Source: Atherix ibis
Lineage: Eukaryota > Arthropoda > Insecta > Diptera > Athericidae
Assembly: GCA_958298945.1 (NCBI GenBank)
Contig: OY282607.1
Span: forward strand, 52,677,020-52,741,019
Direction: 5' to 3'
Length of the DNA: 64,000 nucleotides
Below are positions 25,333-37,013 of this stretch, in pieces. The position numbers and the translations under genes are program-made. Within the stretch, counting starts at the first letter, position 1, and every line of letters starts with the position of its first letter. The notes beneath the pieces were generated by a model, which did not search any database, was not told where the DNA came from, and saw nothing but the letters and a program-made list of their open reading frames with translations.

Positions 25333-26250
25333 TGAGAGATGAACCTAGATCAGGAAGGTCTGAGAGATGAACCTAGATCAGGAACAGATATCAATGGCGA
25401 AGTGCTACGCAGTATGATCAGGACAAATCCCATGTTAAATTCCACAGAAGTGACCTTCAAGCTTGGAATTAATCAGACTACTGCTTTAGAGCGCATTAAA
25501 AGGCTTGGTTTTGCGTCCAAACTTTCTGTTTGGGTGCCACACGACTTAAGCGAACAAATTTTAATGGATCGAATTTCAATGTTCTTCAAATCTTGCTTGT
25601 CACAAAAGAAAACCGTTTTTGGACCGCTTGGTGATTGGTGATGAAAAGTGGATAGTTTATAAAATGTGGTAAGAAAAAGGGCATATGTTTATAAAGGGGA
25701 GACACCACCGACCACATCCAAAGCTGGCGTGCATCAAAAGAAAGTTATGTTGTGTTGTTGGTGGGATCGGAGAAGTATTGTCCACTATGAGTTGCTGAAA
25801 GAAAATTATACGATCGATGCTGATCGTTACTGTTAGCAACTTGATGTTTTGAACAAAGAAATTCAACGTAAACGTCCATATTTGGCCAACAGAAAGGGTG
25901 TAATTCTTCACCTTGACAACGCTAGACTGTACATGGCAAGAAAAACCGTACAAAAAATTGCAGGGTTGGGTTGGGAAACTCAACCTCAGCCAGCATATTC
26001 TCCAGATATTGCAACATCTGATTATCATCTGTTCAGGTCGCTGCAAAAGTTTCTTGATGGAAAGGAATATATAAATTATGAAGATGTCCAAATGACAGTG
26101 GAAGAAAACTTTGCGTCTAAAAACGAGGACTTCTTTTTCAGGGGGTTGGATAAGCTGCCAGAACGCTGGCATACAGTTGTAACTAAAGGAAATTATATTT
26201 TGGATTAATTTTAGAAAAAAAGCAACATAACTTTTCCTTACACCCAATAT
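25333..26250 (+). mobile_element. Mariner copy, family B, 5'-damaged
   Basis: Transposase pseudogene on the plus strand. The N-terminal half (25339-25641) has SGTDINGEVLRSM, LGINQTTALERIKRLGF and the linker WVPHDLSEQ. A +1 region reads VIGDEKWIVYK near 25633 (first catalytic Asp), then CWWDR-like near 25761. The C-terminal half (25849-26208) has HLDNARLYMA and YSPDIATSDYHLFRSLQKF, with 34 residues between the last two Asp. All three catalytic Asp positions can be read, but two frameshifts and stops separate them. The 3' end resembles a mariner terminus (ccttacacccaa then TA at 26249). The 5' terminus is missing; the copy starts in a 28-bp tandem duplication (gagagatgaacctagatcag at 25334 and 25362). 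Confidence 0.85.
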
Positions 26251-26691
26251 TTCGAATTCATTAAAATATATATTGGGATACTAATATTTTTATATTTCTC
26301 CAAAAATTGGGTAATTTTATCTGTTATTAAGCATCAACATCATATATTGTATCAGAGCAAATATAAATTAGATTAAAACTAAATAATTCTCCAAGCTTGT
26401 TGATATAACTTATCTTGGATTATAAGATAAGTCGTTTCAGTGGACCTGTAGAACAGCATATCTTAAATATCTGAAGAGATTTTCTTTCCAATATAATTTT
26501 TGCAAAAATTGCTCTTAAAACTAAAAGACATCAAAATTTTTATGTTTTTTTCTTCTATTCTATTTTATTGATTTTATCGATAAATACAAAATTCTATTGA
26601 TGAATACGAATGTTTCCAAATTAAAAACTCTACAAATTTTGTTGTTTTAAAGAAAATATTGCGAAATTTTGTTCAGATAATTTTTGTACTA
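26251..26691. other. AT-rich spacer
   Basis: Nothing recognised, except that 26661-26687 (gcgaaattttgttcagataa onward) resembles 25306-25332 just upstream of the preceding mariner. Confidence 0.35.
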
Positions 26692-27354
26692 TTGGGTTGT
26701 TCGGAAAGTAATTTCGTTTGCTGATGAAGACACAATAATGGCATTAATTGATGCAAATCGCCGAATAGGTTGTTTACAACAATGCTAAGCGCAAAAGATC
26801 CTGGAGTAGAAAAGATGAACCGGATCAAAGTACTTCGAAAACCAATATTCATCAAAAAAAGGTTATGGTATCTGTTTGGTGGGATTTCAAAGCAATCGTT
26901 TATTCTGAGCTTCTACCGAGCAATACAACGATCAATTCTGAAGTATACTGTCATCAGTTGGGCAAATTGAATGAATCACTTAAAGAAAAAAGGCCAGAAT
27001 TGATCAATAGGAAAGGTATAGTGTTCCAACAGGATAATGCGAAACCGCATACTGCCACACCCATCATACTCTCCAGACCTAGAACCTTCCGATTATCATT
27101 TGTTCCAGTCTCTACAAAATTTTTAGACGGTAAAACGTTTAATTCAAATGAGGAGGTAAAAAATCACTTGGATCAGTTTTTATGCCAGCAAAGAATACAA
27201 ATTTTATGAGCGCGGAATCATGCTACTGCCCTTTGCCATCTTTCTGGCAAAGGGTATTGGATCAGATTGGACAATATTTAATTGAATAAAATATTAATTC
27301 ACTATAAGAAAATCGTCTTTCATTTTTATAAAATTTACTTTCCGAACAACCCAA
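26692..27354 (+). mobile_element. Mariner copy, family A, deletion derivative (663 bp)
   Basis: Ends ttgggttgttcggaaagtaa and its inverted partner ttactttccgaacaacccaa are almost perfect, with TA at 26690-26691 and 27355-27356. Two internal deletions are apparent by comparison with the other family A copies: the 5' end joins directly to ADEDTIMALIDANRRI, which then jumps past the WVPHLL linker to the block before VWWDFKA. The second catalytic motif QQDNAKPH is kept; the YSPDLAPSD region is rearranged. It cannot encode transposase, but its intact ends could have been mobilised in trans. Confidence 0.9.
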
Positions 27355-29147
27355 TATAATGTTCTTAACCATTTTATTATTATTTTTTTTAAACCCACAC
27401 CCTTCAAATCAGACATATATTAATAAAAATTAATAACTTATATTTAAAATTTTGCGGCAGTTTTAGATTGTAATTGAAACAAAATAGAAAAGTCTACAAA
27501 ATATTTCAATGATTTTATAGCACACCTCAGGCATTTTGACCCTGAAAGTCATTGTTACAATACTTTTACCAACTACTATAATCAAAATGCATTGTTCTTG
27601 GTAAGATTGAGGTATATTTTTTTAATACCTTACACATATATAAGAAAATAGAACAAACAAAGCTCTGCCGATATGAGTTCTCTAACACAATACCACCGCC
27701 ATCTTAATAATGAAAAAATAAATAATCAAATTTTCTTTCATTGTATTTTATTATTTATTGTGTTCTTGCAAATTTTAAGGTGTGGTATAACCGAAAATAA
27801 ATTGTGAAATGTTCATTTTTTGTATTAAAGCTTACAGAGCTAATTGAAGAATTGAAAAATAAGAAAGAGATTGATTTCTTATATTAAAAAATCATATTAT
27901 TGTTCATGAACTGAACGTTTATTTTCATTTGTCAAACTAGTTTTTATTACGTTTCGGAAATGGTTATCACAACTAGAAGATAAATCGAAAGGTTTTAATT
28001 TTATTTTTAACTTTTTTTTGTACTAAGCAAATCGCACATGAACCAGACGAGGAGGGTTGTGGGGAAATACACGTACATTCACATTTTTGTGGATGGATGT
28101 TTATAAATTCTCTTCAACGTGGAAACATTTTTTCATGTAAAACATGGCCATAGGTTTGATGAGTGGTAAGTATTATTGAAACGAAAAACATGACATTTCA
28201 AAATGTGCTAAAGGTACAGTGAACATCGTGTATTAAATCACACTTAATCATCAAGTGTGTTAGTCAATAATATTTTTTTTATATTTTTTAAATACTTCTC
28301 CAATTCAATAATCAATCAATCAATCTCCACGATTAAATATTTCAAGTACGAGAAATATTTAAGAAGAAGAAAAATAAAAAAAAACCAACCTGACTTAAAT
28401 ATCGAAATTGCAAACTAATAATGCCATATGTGTATGTATGATAATTTCAATATATTTTTTTATTAAACATTTAAAATGCACTCTTCTTTTTATTATTAAA
28501 TATGACGTTTGCGTATGTATACAAGTTGGAAAATTGTCTATGCATATAAGCGAGTGATGTTGGCATTGAAAAGCATGCACCCATGACTAAATCGCTTCAC
28601 CCCTTTTTGATTATTTTGAATATGGCAATTGTCTTTTAACGGCAATATGAGCAAATGAAAGCATGCATAAAAATTCCACTTATTTTCTGTTTGGGAAAAA
28701 AGGTCACGTTCTCCTTCATTTCTTTTCATCTTTTTTTTTCTTTTACTCTCATAACCTCGAAATATTATTTATAATATTTTCTAAAGTTTATAATCTTAGC
28801 TTATTTTCATAAGAAAACACATAATAATAATATTATATTATAATTTAAAGTTCTGCTTATAGTCGCTGTAAGAAAAAAAACATCAAAAATCATTGAGAGT
28901 CACAACTGCTAGTAGCATATCCATCTTCGAAGAAGATTCTAAACTATTGTGAGTAAATTAGAAGAATTGCCAATCAAAGAAAAGCGAAAGAGACCCTTAG
29001 CTTACAAACAACTGATCTAATAGCCTCAAACAGTCTTGTTCTCAAATATCTCAATCTATTTTTTCAATATCCACGTAGATTTTTTCGTACAATTTTTGAA
29101 AAAAAATTTTCAAAAGAATTTCATTAAAACTCAACTTTACACTCACA
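27355..29147. other. Unassigned DNA
   Basis: AT-rich. The 28380-28740 part is more complex and includes repeated gcatgcatg-like sequence near 28574 and 28662; this could be single-copy regulatory DNA, but no site can be shown. No gene was recognised. Confidence 0.3.
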
Positions 29148-30713
29148 CGTAGATTAAAGAATACCTGGATGTCAGATTTTCGTATATGTACCATATTCGC
29201 AATTTTCTGGCATAATTATTGCAGAAGCGGCGAGAAATCGTACTTCTTATATACTTTTGTGTAGATTTTTTTCAGTAGACATGATACCCACTGACATCTA
29301 GTTTTCGTAATAGAAATTTATTGAATTGCAAAAGCATAATTTATATTCATTTTAATTAACTTATTGGAAACAAAAATATAATTTACACACAACGATAGGC
29401 AATTTTTATTTTTTGTACAATCTTTTGATATGAAATGGGATTTTGTAGATTTCCGGAGAGTTTTAAAAAACGCCATTCTCCATGAAAGTGGTAGCATACG
29501 GAAATGCTTGCATACTTTTATTGTTTTTCAAGTTGTTATTTTGGCACTTATCGGAAAGTGCAAGTGCAAGTTAAAGTGTGGTTTTTATGCTTTTTGAAGT
29601 ATTTACGAAAAAGTAAGTATTTATATAAATAGTAACATTTAATAGGAAGTTTTTATTTCAGAAAATGAAGTGTTTTATAAGGGGGTGGCGGTTAATTCAA
29701 CGGAATGAGGAAGCTGGGAATTTCTTTCTTTCGGTAAGTTTACAACTTCATTTTTACTAGAGAAATGAACAAAAATTTAGTTTATAGTTTTTTTAATTTA
29801 GTTTATAGTGTGTTTAATTGGCTTTTAATGTTTGGTTAAAAAGTTAAAAGTTCGTCATTCAATAAATATAAATAAATGTGATGTTGACAGTTCAATGTTT
29901 ACCAGAAAATTGTTCAATGCCGGTGGACGTAAAGTGGTGTAAGAAAATTTAAGGGAACGAATTTTTCAGTCTGTTTTCGATTGCTGTTTTCATTGTATTA
30001 AACTAAATAAAGTATATTCGGTAGGCTTATTATTTAAATAAATAACGCATTTGCTTTAATTTTGAATACGATTAACTTCTATATTATTAAGAACTTGATG
30101 TAATATTCTATGTAATTAATGCTTCATTTTTAAATTTAATTTATATGCACAATGCCTATTTAAATTACCATTTCAATTCACAAACACACATTTATATTAT
30201 AAAGAAGCTTTTAATATTGTTTAACATTAAAATTTATATTTACTAAGTTGTGGTGCGGTTTTAATTTCAACATTCTCTCTTTCAATTCATTTTGCATTTT
30301 TGGAATTGATTTTTATTTGTGCACATAATTTTTTTTTATATAATCACTCTATAATTCTGTTTTAATAAATAATATATAGTGAAATAAATAAAATGAAAAC
30401 ATAATAAATAAATAAATAATATTTTAAAATAGAATACTGTGTTTTATTACAAATTTCCAAAACTAATTCCATCAAAAAATAATACCCGAAATATTAAAAA
30501 ATCTATTTGTTCACGCATAAATGACATCACATATAAAAATGGTTTTAAACAAACCGCTTCGATCGCATATTTAAGTTTAAAATTGGGGTCCGATTATTTA
30601 CGCCGTTTCTGTTATTTTGCATGTTTGTGCGTTCTTACGAATGTATTGCCAACAAAATTCGGCCACAATTTTTGTGTAGAGGCCTATCCAGTTCTTCTAC
30701 AATGTAATCGAAG
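29148..30713 (+). mobile_element. THAP-leader TIR element, copy 1
   Basis: Starts gtagattaaagaatacctgg (one base off the family terminus cttagatta) and ends with a damaged taatctaag-like terminus after ggcctatccagttctt. It is non-coding apart from the leader exon at 29665-29733, which begins ATGAAGTGTTTTATA and stops at a GTAAGT splice-donor-like site. No convincing target duplication is visible at this copy. It lacks the roughly 60-bp ttaggtttattatttattt-containing segment present in copies 3, 4 and the 61-kb fragment. Confidence 0.8.
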
Positions 30714-31029
30714 ACTTTACAAAAAATTCTGGATTGCAATAATAAATTAAGACCTCTTAAATATAAATTTTATTTAAAAAAAAAATCTTTTAAAAAAATA
30801 TTAGAAGAAAATCAAAGTAAAAAATAAAAAAAGATTCAAATGATTTTGAAATTTTAAAATAAAAGGAATAAGGAGTCATGTTCGAACCTATAAATATATT
30901 TTTTTTCGAAAGCCTAGGATGTGCTTTTATTCAGATGGATTTTCTTTTTTTTTATTGAAAAACCCTAACCTATAACTAAAATTACTATAAGAAATAATCA
31001 ATTATTTATAGGTTTCATAAAGAAACCCC
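30714..31029. other. AT-rich spacer
   Basis: Short AT-rich interval between the TIR element and the mitochondrial insert; nothing recognised. Confidence 0.35.
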
Positions 31030-31750
31030 CGAAAATTTCTTATTCGAAAGATCTTATCTATATACTCCTACATGATAAATTGGTGTAATTAATTTATTTT
31101 TCGTTATAGGAACAGCATTTATAGGATATGTTTCACCATGAAGACAAATATTATTTTGAGGAGCTACTACAGTTACAGTAATTACAAATTTATTTTCAGC
31201 CATATATATGTGTACGATGTTTAGGAACAGATTTAGTTCAATGAATTTGAGGAGGATTCGCAGTTGATAATGCATTTATTTATTTATATAAATAATGCTA
31301 TAACTATTGTTTACTTAATATTTCTTCATCAAACAGGGTCGAATAATCCATTAGGAATTAATTCAAATATTGATAAAATCCCATTCCATCCATATTTTAC
31401 ATTTAAAGATATTGTTGGATTCATATTTCTATTAATACTATTAATATTATTAACCCTAATTAATCCAAAGTTACTAGGGGAGGAGGTCCACATAGTTTTA
31501 TTCTGTCAAATCTTTTAGTAACACCAGTCCATATATGACCAGAATGATATTTTCTATTTGCTTACGCTATTCTTCGATCAATTCCTAATAAATTAGGTGA
31601 AGTATGTAATTGCTTTAATTATATCAATTGCAATTTTAATAATTTTACCATTTTACCATTTAAGAAAATTCCGAGAAATTCAATTTTTTACCAATTAATC
31701 AAAGATTATTTATTGTAATTTTATTAACTTGAATATTAAAACCAAATTTT
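31030..31750 (+). pseudogene. cob (NUMT): NUMT: mitochondrial cytochrome b fragment
   Basis: Nuclear insertion of the middle and C-terminal part of cytochrome b. Read with the invertebrate mitochondrial code it gives GTAFIGYVSPWRQILFWGAT near 31110-31170, [14 protein letters not shown] near 31232-31273, [20 protein letters not shown] then [14 protein letters not shown] at about 31324-31422, and [21 protein letters not shown] near 31531-31592, followed by a RGIQFYPINQ-like tail. TGA must be read as Trp at several sites. A block of transmembrane sequence after AVDNA (TRFFTFHFILPF in flies) is deleted and there are further indels around the DPDNF region, so it is an old insert. Functional cytochrome b is the Qo-site subunit of respiratory complex III; this copy has no function. 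Confidence 0.93.
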
Positions 31751-32880
31751 TAAAAAAATTTTAATTAAAAATATAGTAAAACAAAAATATTATTGAAATA
31801 TTTTCTTTCTTAATTCTCCAATGCTCAAAAAAACAATCTTTTTCTGGTATCATGTAACAAAAAAAATAACAACAATAATTGTGATCAGTACTAGTTCTCA
31901 AACGCTTAAATATATCTTTTCTTTTAGATTTTACCAATTGTAAAAACGCGTCTACCGAAAAAATGAAAGAAAATTTTTCTTGGCTCTGCTCTAATTATTT
32001 TTAAGAAACTGTTTGCTTTTGGTTAGCATAAATACATATTATTATAGAGAATAAAACTGCTATTGTATGATAAATTTCAAAAATTTGTTAAAATTATATA
32101 AAAAAAAATTATTCTAATAAAATTTAAAAATATCTCACAAAAAATTATTTTTCGTATTTATTTTATATTCTATTACAGTTATTTAAAATTATTGAGCTAA
32201 AATATATATTTTACCAAAAAAATGTTTACGTTCTAAAACTATACCATAAGTAGTAAACAAAGAATGGCTTTTAGAAGTAGATATGTTATTTTCGAAGACA
32301 AATGCCTTGTTAATATTTCGTTTTTATTTTAAACTGAAACTTTGTAAATTACTCCAATCTAAATCCAATTATTTTTTTGGTATTTACTTAAAAAACAAAA
32401 ACGAATGGAAAATCTAGTCGACACATTTCATTGTAAGTGCTACTCATTAGAGGATGATTTCTGCCACGTGACAACATGTGCAAGACCAAACACCAACACC
32501 CAAATATGCAAATTAGTAAACACTAGGGAGAAGATGTCACAAAGAGCAGTGGAAGTCGCTAGATAACTAAGAGTAGACCTTAGTTTAGACTCTCTGCATG
32601 TGCGGTCCTGAAAAACACTTTATTATTCGGCATAATAAATTGCTTTAAATTAGTTTACAAGTAGAACTATTTATGAAAATGGTTAAACTTATGCTAACTT
32701 GTTCAAAAAATACTTTAAATGTTAAATAAAAACAAACTTGAAATTCAACTTCCTCGATATCTGTGCAAATGAAATATGTAAACAAATTTTTAAAATGCTG
32801 GTGTTCTTCGGGTAGCTACTACTTTATGAAGAATAACGTTTAAAAACTCTCCAAAAGTCAAATAATTGACGTGCTAGTTA
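31751..32880. other. AT-rich DNA, nothing recognised
   Basis: No coding similarity or repeat noticed up to the mariner terminus. Confidence 0.35.
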
Positions 32881-34131
32881 CCAGGGGTATACGCTTAAAT
32901 CCGCTGTTTGGTCATAGATGGCGTGAGTGAGCGTATTAAGCTACCATGCACACGCCATAGTTTTTTTTATGAGTTTGACATCTGTCAACATTAATCAGTG
33001 CACATTGTCAGCAATTTCGTACAACAACATACATTTTTCCTTTGGTAATCATGTCTAGTTTTCTGCCAGAAAAAAAAGCATATGCAATTTGAAGAAATTG
33101 GCTGCCGAATCGCATCGAATGCTTATGAAGGCCTATAGTGACAGTGCTTTATCGGAAATAACGTGCCGAGGTTTCGTCGGTTCAAAGACGGCTTTGACTT
33201 GTGAGACAAGAAGGAAGGTTGAGTACCATCAATTGCAGGCTCTTTTGGACGAAGGCGACACCCAATCGCAAAAAATGCTCGCGGATCAATTGGGTGTTAC
33301 TCAAGCAGCCATTTCCATGCGTCTGCGTGCCATGGGGAAGATTGAAAAGATCAGAAAATGGGTGCCGCATGAATTGAACCATAGGCAGATGGAGCGACGC
33401 CAAAACACATGCGAAATCTTGCTCACCAGACAAAAAAGAAAGTCGTTCTTGCATCGGATTGTGGCAGACGATGAAAAGTGGATATATTTCAAGAATTCTA
33501 AACGCAAGAAATCGTGGGTTGATCCTGGCCAACCATCAACATCTTCCCTAAGACCAAATTGCTTCGGACGGGAGACGATGCTGTGCGTTTGGTGGGTTCA
33601 GCAGCGTATCGTCTACTTTGAGATGTTGAAACCTAGTGAAACTGTCAATGCCCACCGCTACCACAAACAACTGATCAAATTGCACCGTGCTCGGATTATC
33701 AACAAAAACATGGCAAGCTGATTTTCCTCAAGGACGGATTATCAACAAAAACATGACAAGCTGATTTTCCTCCCCGACAACTAACCATCGCACACGTCAA
33801 AAATGATCCGAAACTACTTGGAGACACTCAACTGGGAGGTGCTATCACACCCCGCTTATTCACCAGACCTGGCCCCTTCCGACTACCACCTGTTTTTTAT
33901 CGTCGATGGGCAACGCGCTCGCTAAGCAGCACTTCGATTCTTACGAAGACGTCCGAAAATGGCTTGATGAGTAGTTTGCCTCGAAAGATAAGGAATTTTT
34001 TTGGCGTGGTATCCACAAATTTCCCGAGAGATGGGAAAAAGTACTTTGAATAAATTTGTTTTTGCTTTCTATGAAAAAAAAAACATGTGTTTTTTTGACT
34101 AAAAAACAGCGGATTTAAGCTTATACACCTA
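32881..34131 (+). mobile_element. Mariner copy, family C, near full length (1.25 kb)
   Basis: Terminal inverted repeats ccaggggtatacgcttaaat and (reverse strand) taggtgtataagcttaaatc, with TA at the left (32879-32880) and TA just after the right end. The 371-bp derivative at 13584-13954 is of the same family. It contains a decayed transposase on the plus strand. Confidence 0.9.
33051..34050 (+). pseudogene. Family C mariner transposase, inactive
   Basis: The likely original start is the ATG at 33051 (MSSFLPEKKAYAI then a stop). The longest open part, 33089-33721, contains QLGVTQAAISMRLRAMGKI (helix-turn-helix), the linker WVPHELNHRQME, and ADDEKWIYF with the first catalytic Asp. In the conserved VWWD motif the Asp is Val (VWWVQQ). 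After NKNMAS a stop follows, and a 43-bp tandem duplication (33692-33734 and 33735-33772) lies where the second catalytic motif begins; LPDN-stop-PSH marks the second Asp near 33775. The C-terminal YSPDLAPSDYHLFF follows. Stops, frameshifts and the duplication show it is dead. Confidence 0.9.
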
Positions 34132-35498
34132 TACATTTATTCATTAAATAAATAACACGATTCCGATTTAATATTAAAAGATTGTAAAAATTTTAAGGAC
34201 GGACTGTCTCTTTATATACATTTTAACTCATTAGAGTTCATTAATCTAAGTGAAATGTGTCGCCATATTTACCCCTAGCGAAGATAAATCGAATACGGTG
34301 CATAAATATACTTAGTTTAAAGATAAACTGAAGAATTCTAGATGGAGTTTTTCCTTTCTACTCTTGAAGTGTAATTCCAAAAAAGGTTGCCTATCACTTG
34401 TCAAAAAATGTAATTCCAAAAAAAGGTAGTAAAAATCCGTTGCCTCTCACTTGTCAAAATTCGATACTTTAAAGCCGCTTTTATTTTATATCACCGAAAC
34501 TCTACATATTAAATAAGTATTCTGATACATTGAAACTCTAGTAAACATAATTTTAAGTTATCGGAATTACTAGAAATTTTACTAGATAAACTGTTATGTA
34601 CGAATAAATGACATTATCTTTAATTGTAGTTGAAAATTCGTGAGCTATGATAATTTTATTCATTCGAATAAGGTGAGTATCTCACAATAACGACAAACCA
34701 TTTTAAAATTCCATAACTCGAATTCTGCTCAAGTTTACTCAAGGTCGTTCGAGAAAATTAGTTAATTCTTGTTTTTCAAAACAAACTAAAAAACCTGAAT
34801 TCGGGTTTGTTTTTAGAATTGGATCTCGTCACTTCTAATATTATTAATTATTATAACGATTTTACTACTTTACATTTGTTAAATGATCAGTCTTTTACCT
34901 GCACTAATGAACATAAACAAATTTTGGTGACAGGTAATTCTGCAATAAAGTCAGTCAGATGTTGCTTGGTTTTTATTAACAATATTAATAAATAATAACA
35001 ATATTGTAAAAATTGTGAAAAGATTATTATTATCTATAATAGCCAGGAAATATTCGTATTTGTATATTTTTAAAGATTGGAGGATTTTAGAAATCGAAAG
35101 AGAATTTATTTATCTCATTAAGAAAATTCATTTCAAGCTGGTTTCTTTTATCGTCAAAAGTTCGGTTTTATAATTTGGTAATGAGGTAAACAAATCTTAT
35201 TTTAAGAAATTTTATAGACAAATAAATTTAAATATATTTAGAATACTGTTTTTAATTTACCAATACTGGCAATTTACGATTTCAAATTGGGTTTAAGTTG
35301 TTGTTTTTGCTTCATTTGAAAAAATCAATCAAGACACTTTTTTTTGACAAAAGTATTCTTACAAATAATTTCCATCGAACTTTGTACATTCTCTGAAGAC
35401 GCATGTTTCTATTACTAAATAAGTAAATAACCTTACTTATGGCTTGATGATTTTTTGGATAGTGCATAGTAAATTCATTCTTCGTTTGTGAATGGTTT
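34132..35498. other. AT-rich DNA
   Basis: A short imperfect direct repeat (tgtaattccaaaaaaggt with cacttgtcaaaa) occurs at about 34370-34410 and 34410-34465. Otherwise nothing was recognised. Confidence 0.35.
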
Positions 35499-35506
35499 GT
35501 AGTTTA

Positions 35507-37013
35507 CTTAGATTAAAGAATCCCTGGATAGGCCCATACGTTCGCTTTTCGTATATGTACGAGTATACGCAATTTTCTGGCCAAATTATTGCAAAAGCGG
35601 CGAGAAATCGTAACGCTTGCATACTTTTGTGTAGATATTTTAAGTAGACATGACACCCACTGACATCTAGTTTTCGTAATAGAAATTTACTGAATTGCAA
35701 AAGCGTAATTAATATTAATTTTAACTCACTTTAACTGCATACAAAAATACAATTTAAACACAACGATAGGCAATTTTTATTTTTTGTACAATCTTTTGAT
35801 ATGAAATGGAATTTTGTAGACTTCCGGAGAGTTTTAAAACACGCCATTCTCCATGAAAGTAGTAGCATACCGAAATGCTTGCATACTTTTGTTGTTTTTC
35901 AAGTTGTTATTTTAGCATTTATCGGAAAGTGCAAGTGAAAATGTAGTTTTTATTTATATAAATAGTTATATTCTTGATAAAATTTAATAGTAAGTTTTTA
36001 TTTTTTTAAAATGAAGTGTTTTATAAAGAATTCCTGGAATTTTTTTCTTTTGATAAGTTAACATCTTCATTTTTACTACAGAAATTATCAAAAATTTAGT
36101 TTATGATGTGTTTAATTGACTTTTAATGATTTATTTGGTCGAAAAAGTGATTAAAAAGTGAAAAGTTCGTCATTCAATAAATGTAAACAAATGTGATGTT
36201 GACAGTTCAATGTTTACAAGAAAATAGTTCAGTGCCGGCGTACGTAAAGTTTGTGTAAGAAAATTTAAGGGAACGAATTTTTCAGTCTGTTTTCCATTGC
36301 TGTTTTCATTGTAATAAACTAAATAAAGTATGTATATTCGGTAGGCTTATTATTTAAATAAATTTGTTTGCATTTGCGCTTTCGCTTGCTCTATTAGACC
36401 ATTTTGTAATGCATTTACTAAATAATGTTTTCAATTTTTTTAGAATATTAGTTGCTAATTATTTAAGTACATTAAATTTTCCATATGCTTGTTTAACATC
36501 AAAATTTAATTTACTAAGTTGTGGTGTGGTTTTATTTCAAGATAAACATAATATCGCATTCTCTCATTTAATTCATTTTGCATTTTTGGTATGGATTTTT
36601 ATTTGTGCACATGATTGTTTTGATATAATCAAATAACTCGCAATTTATATTTTTATATACTCTTAAACTTTGTAATTCTGTTTTAATAAATAAAATGAAA
36701 GTATAATTAATAAATAAATAGTATTTTCAAATAGGAAACTGTGTTTTATTGCAAATTTCCAAAACTAATTCCATCAAACAACAAAACCCGCAATATTAAA
36801 AAATCTATTTTTTTTACATATAAATGACATCACTTATGAAAAATGGTTTTAAACGAACCGCTTCAATCGTATACTAAAGTTTAAAATTGGCGCCCAACGA
36901 TTTACGCCGTTTCTGTTATTTTGCATGTGTGTTTGCGTTCTACGAATGTATTGCCAATAAAATTCGGCCACAATTTTTGTGTAGAGGCCTATCCAGTTCT
37001 TGTATAATCTAAG
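35507..37013 (+). mobile_element. THAP-leader TIR element, copy 2 (1507 bp)
   Basis: Begins cttagattaaagaatccctg and ends gtataatctaag. A perfect 8-bp target-site duplication gtagttta flanks it at 35499-35506 and 37014-37021, which fixes both ends. The leader exon (ATG at 36011) has suffered an internal deletion and the donor reads ATAAGT. It lacks the 60-bp segment that marks the other subfamily. The frame at 36364-36636 is hydrophobic and low-complexity, has no counterpart in the other copies and is taken as chance. Confidence 0.92.

Noticed and set aside
30439..30750. 103-codon frame overlapping the 3' end of TIR element copy 1
   Set aside because: Not open in the other copies and it runs over the element boundary; chance frame.
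36364..36636. 90-codon hydrophobic frame inside the TIR element
   Set aside because: The matching positions in the other element copies are not open and the composition is low-complexity.
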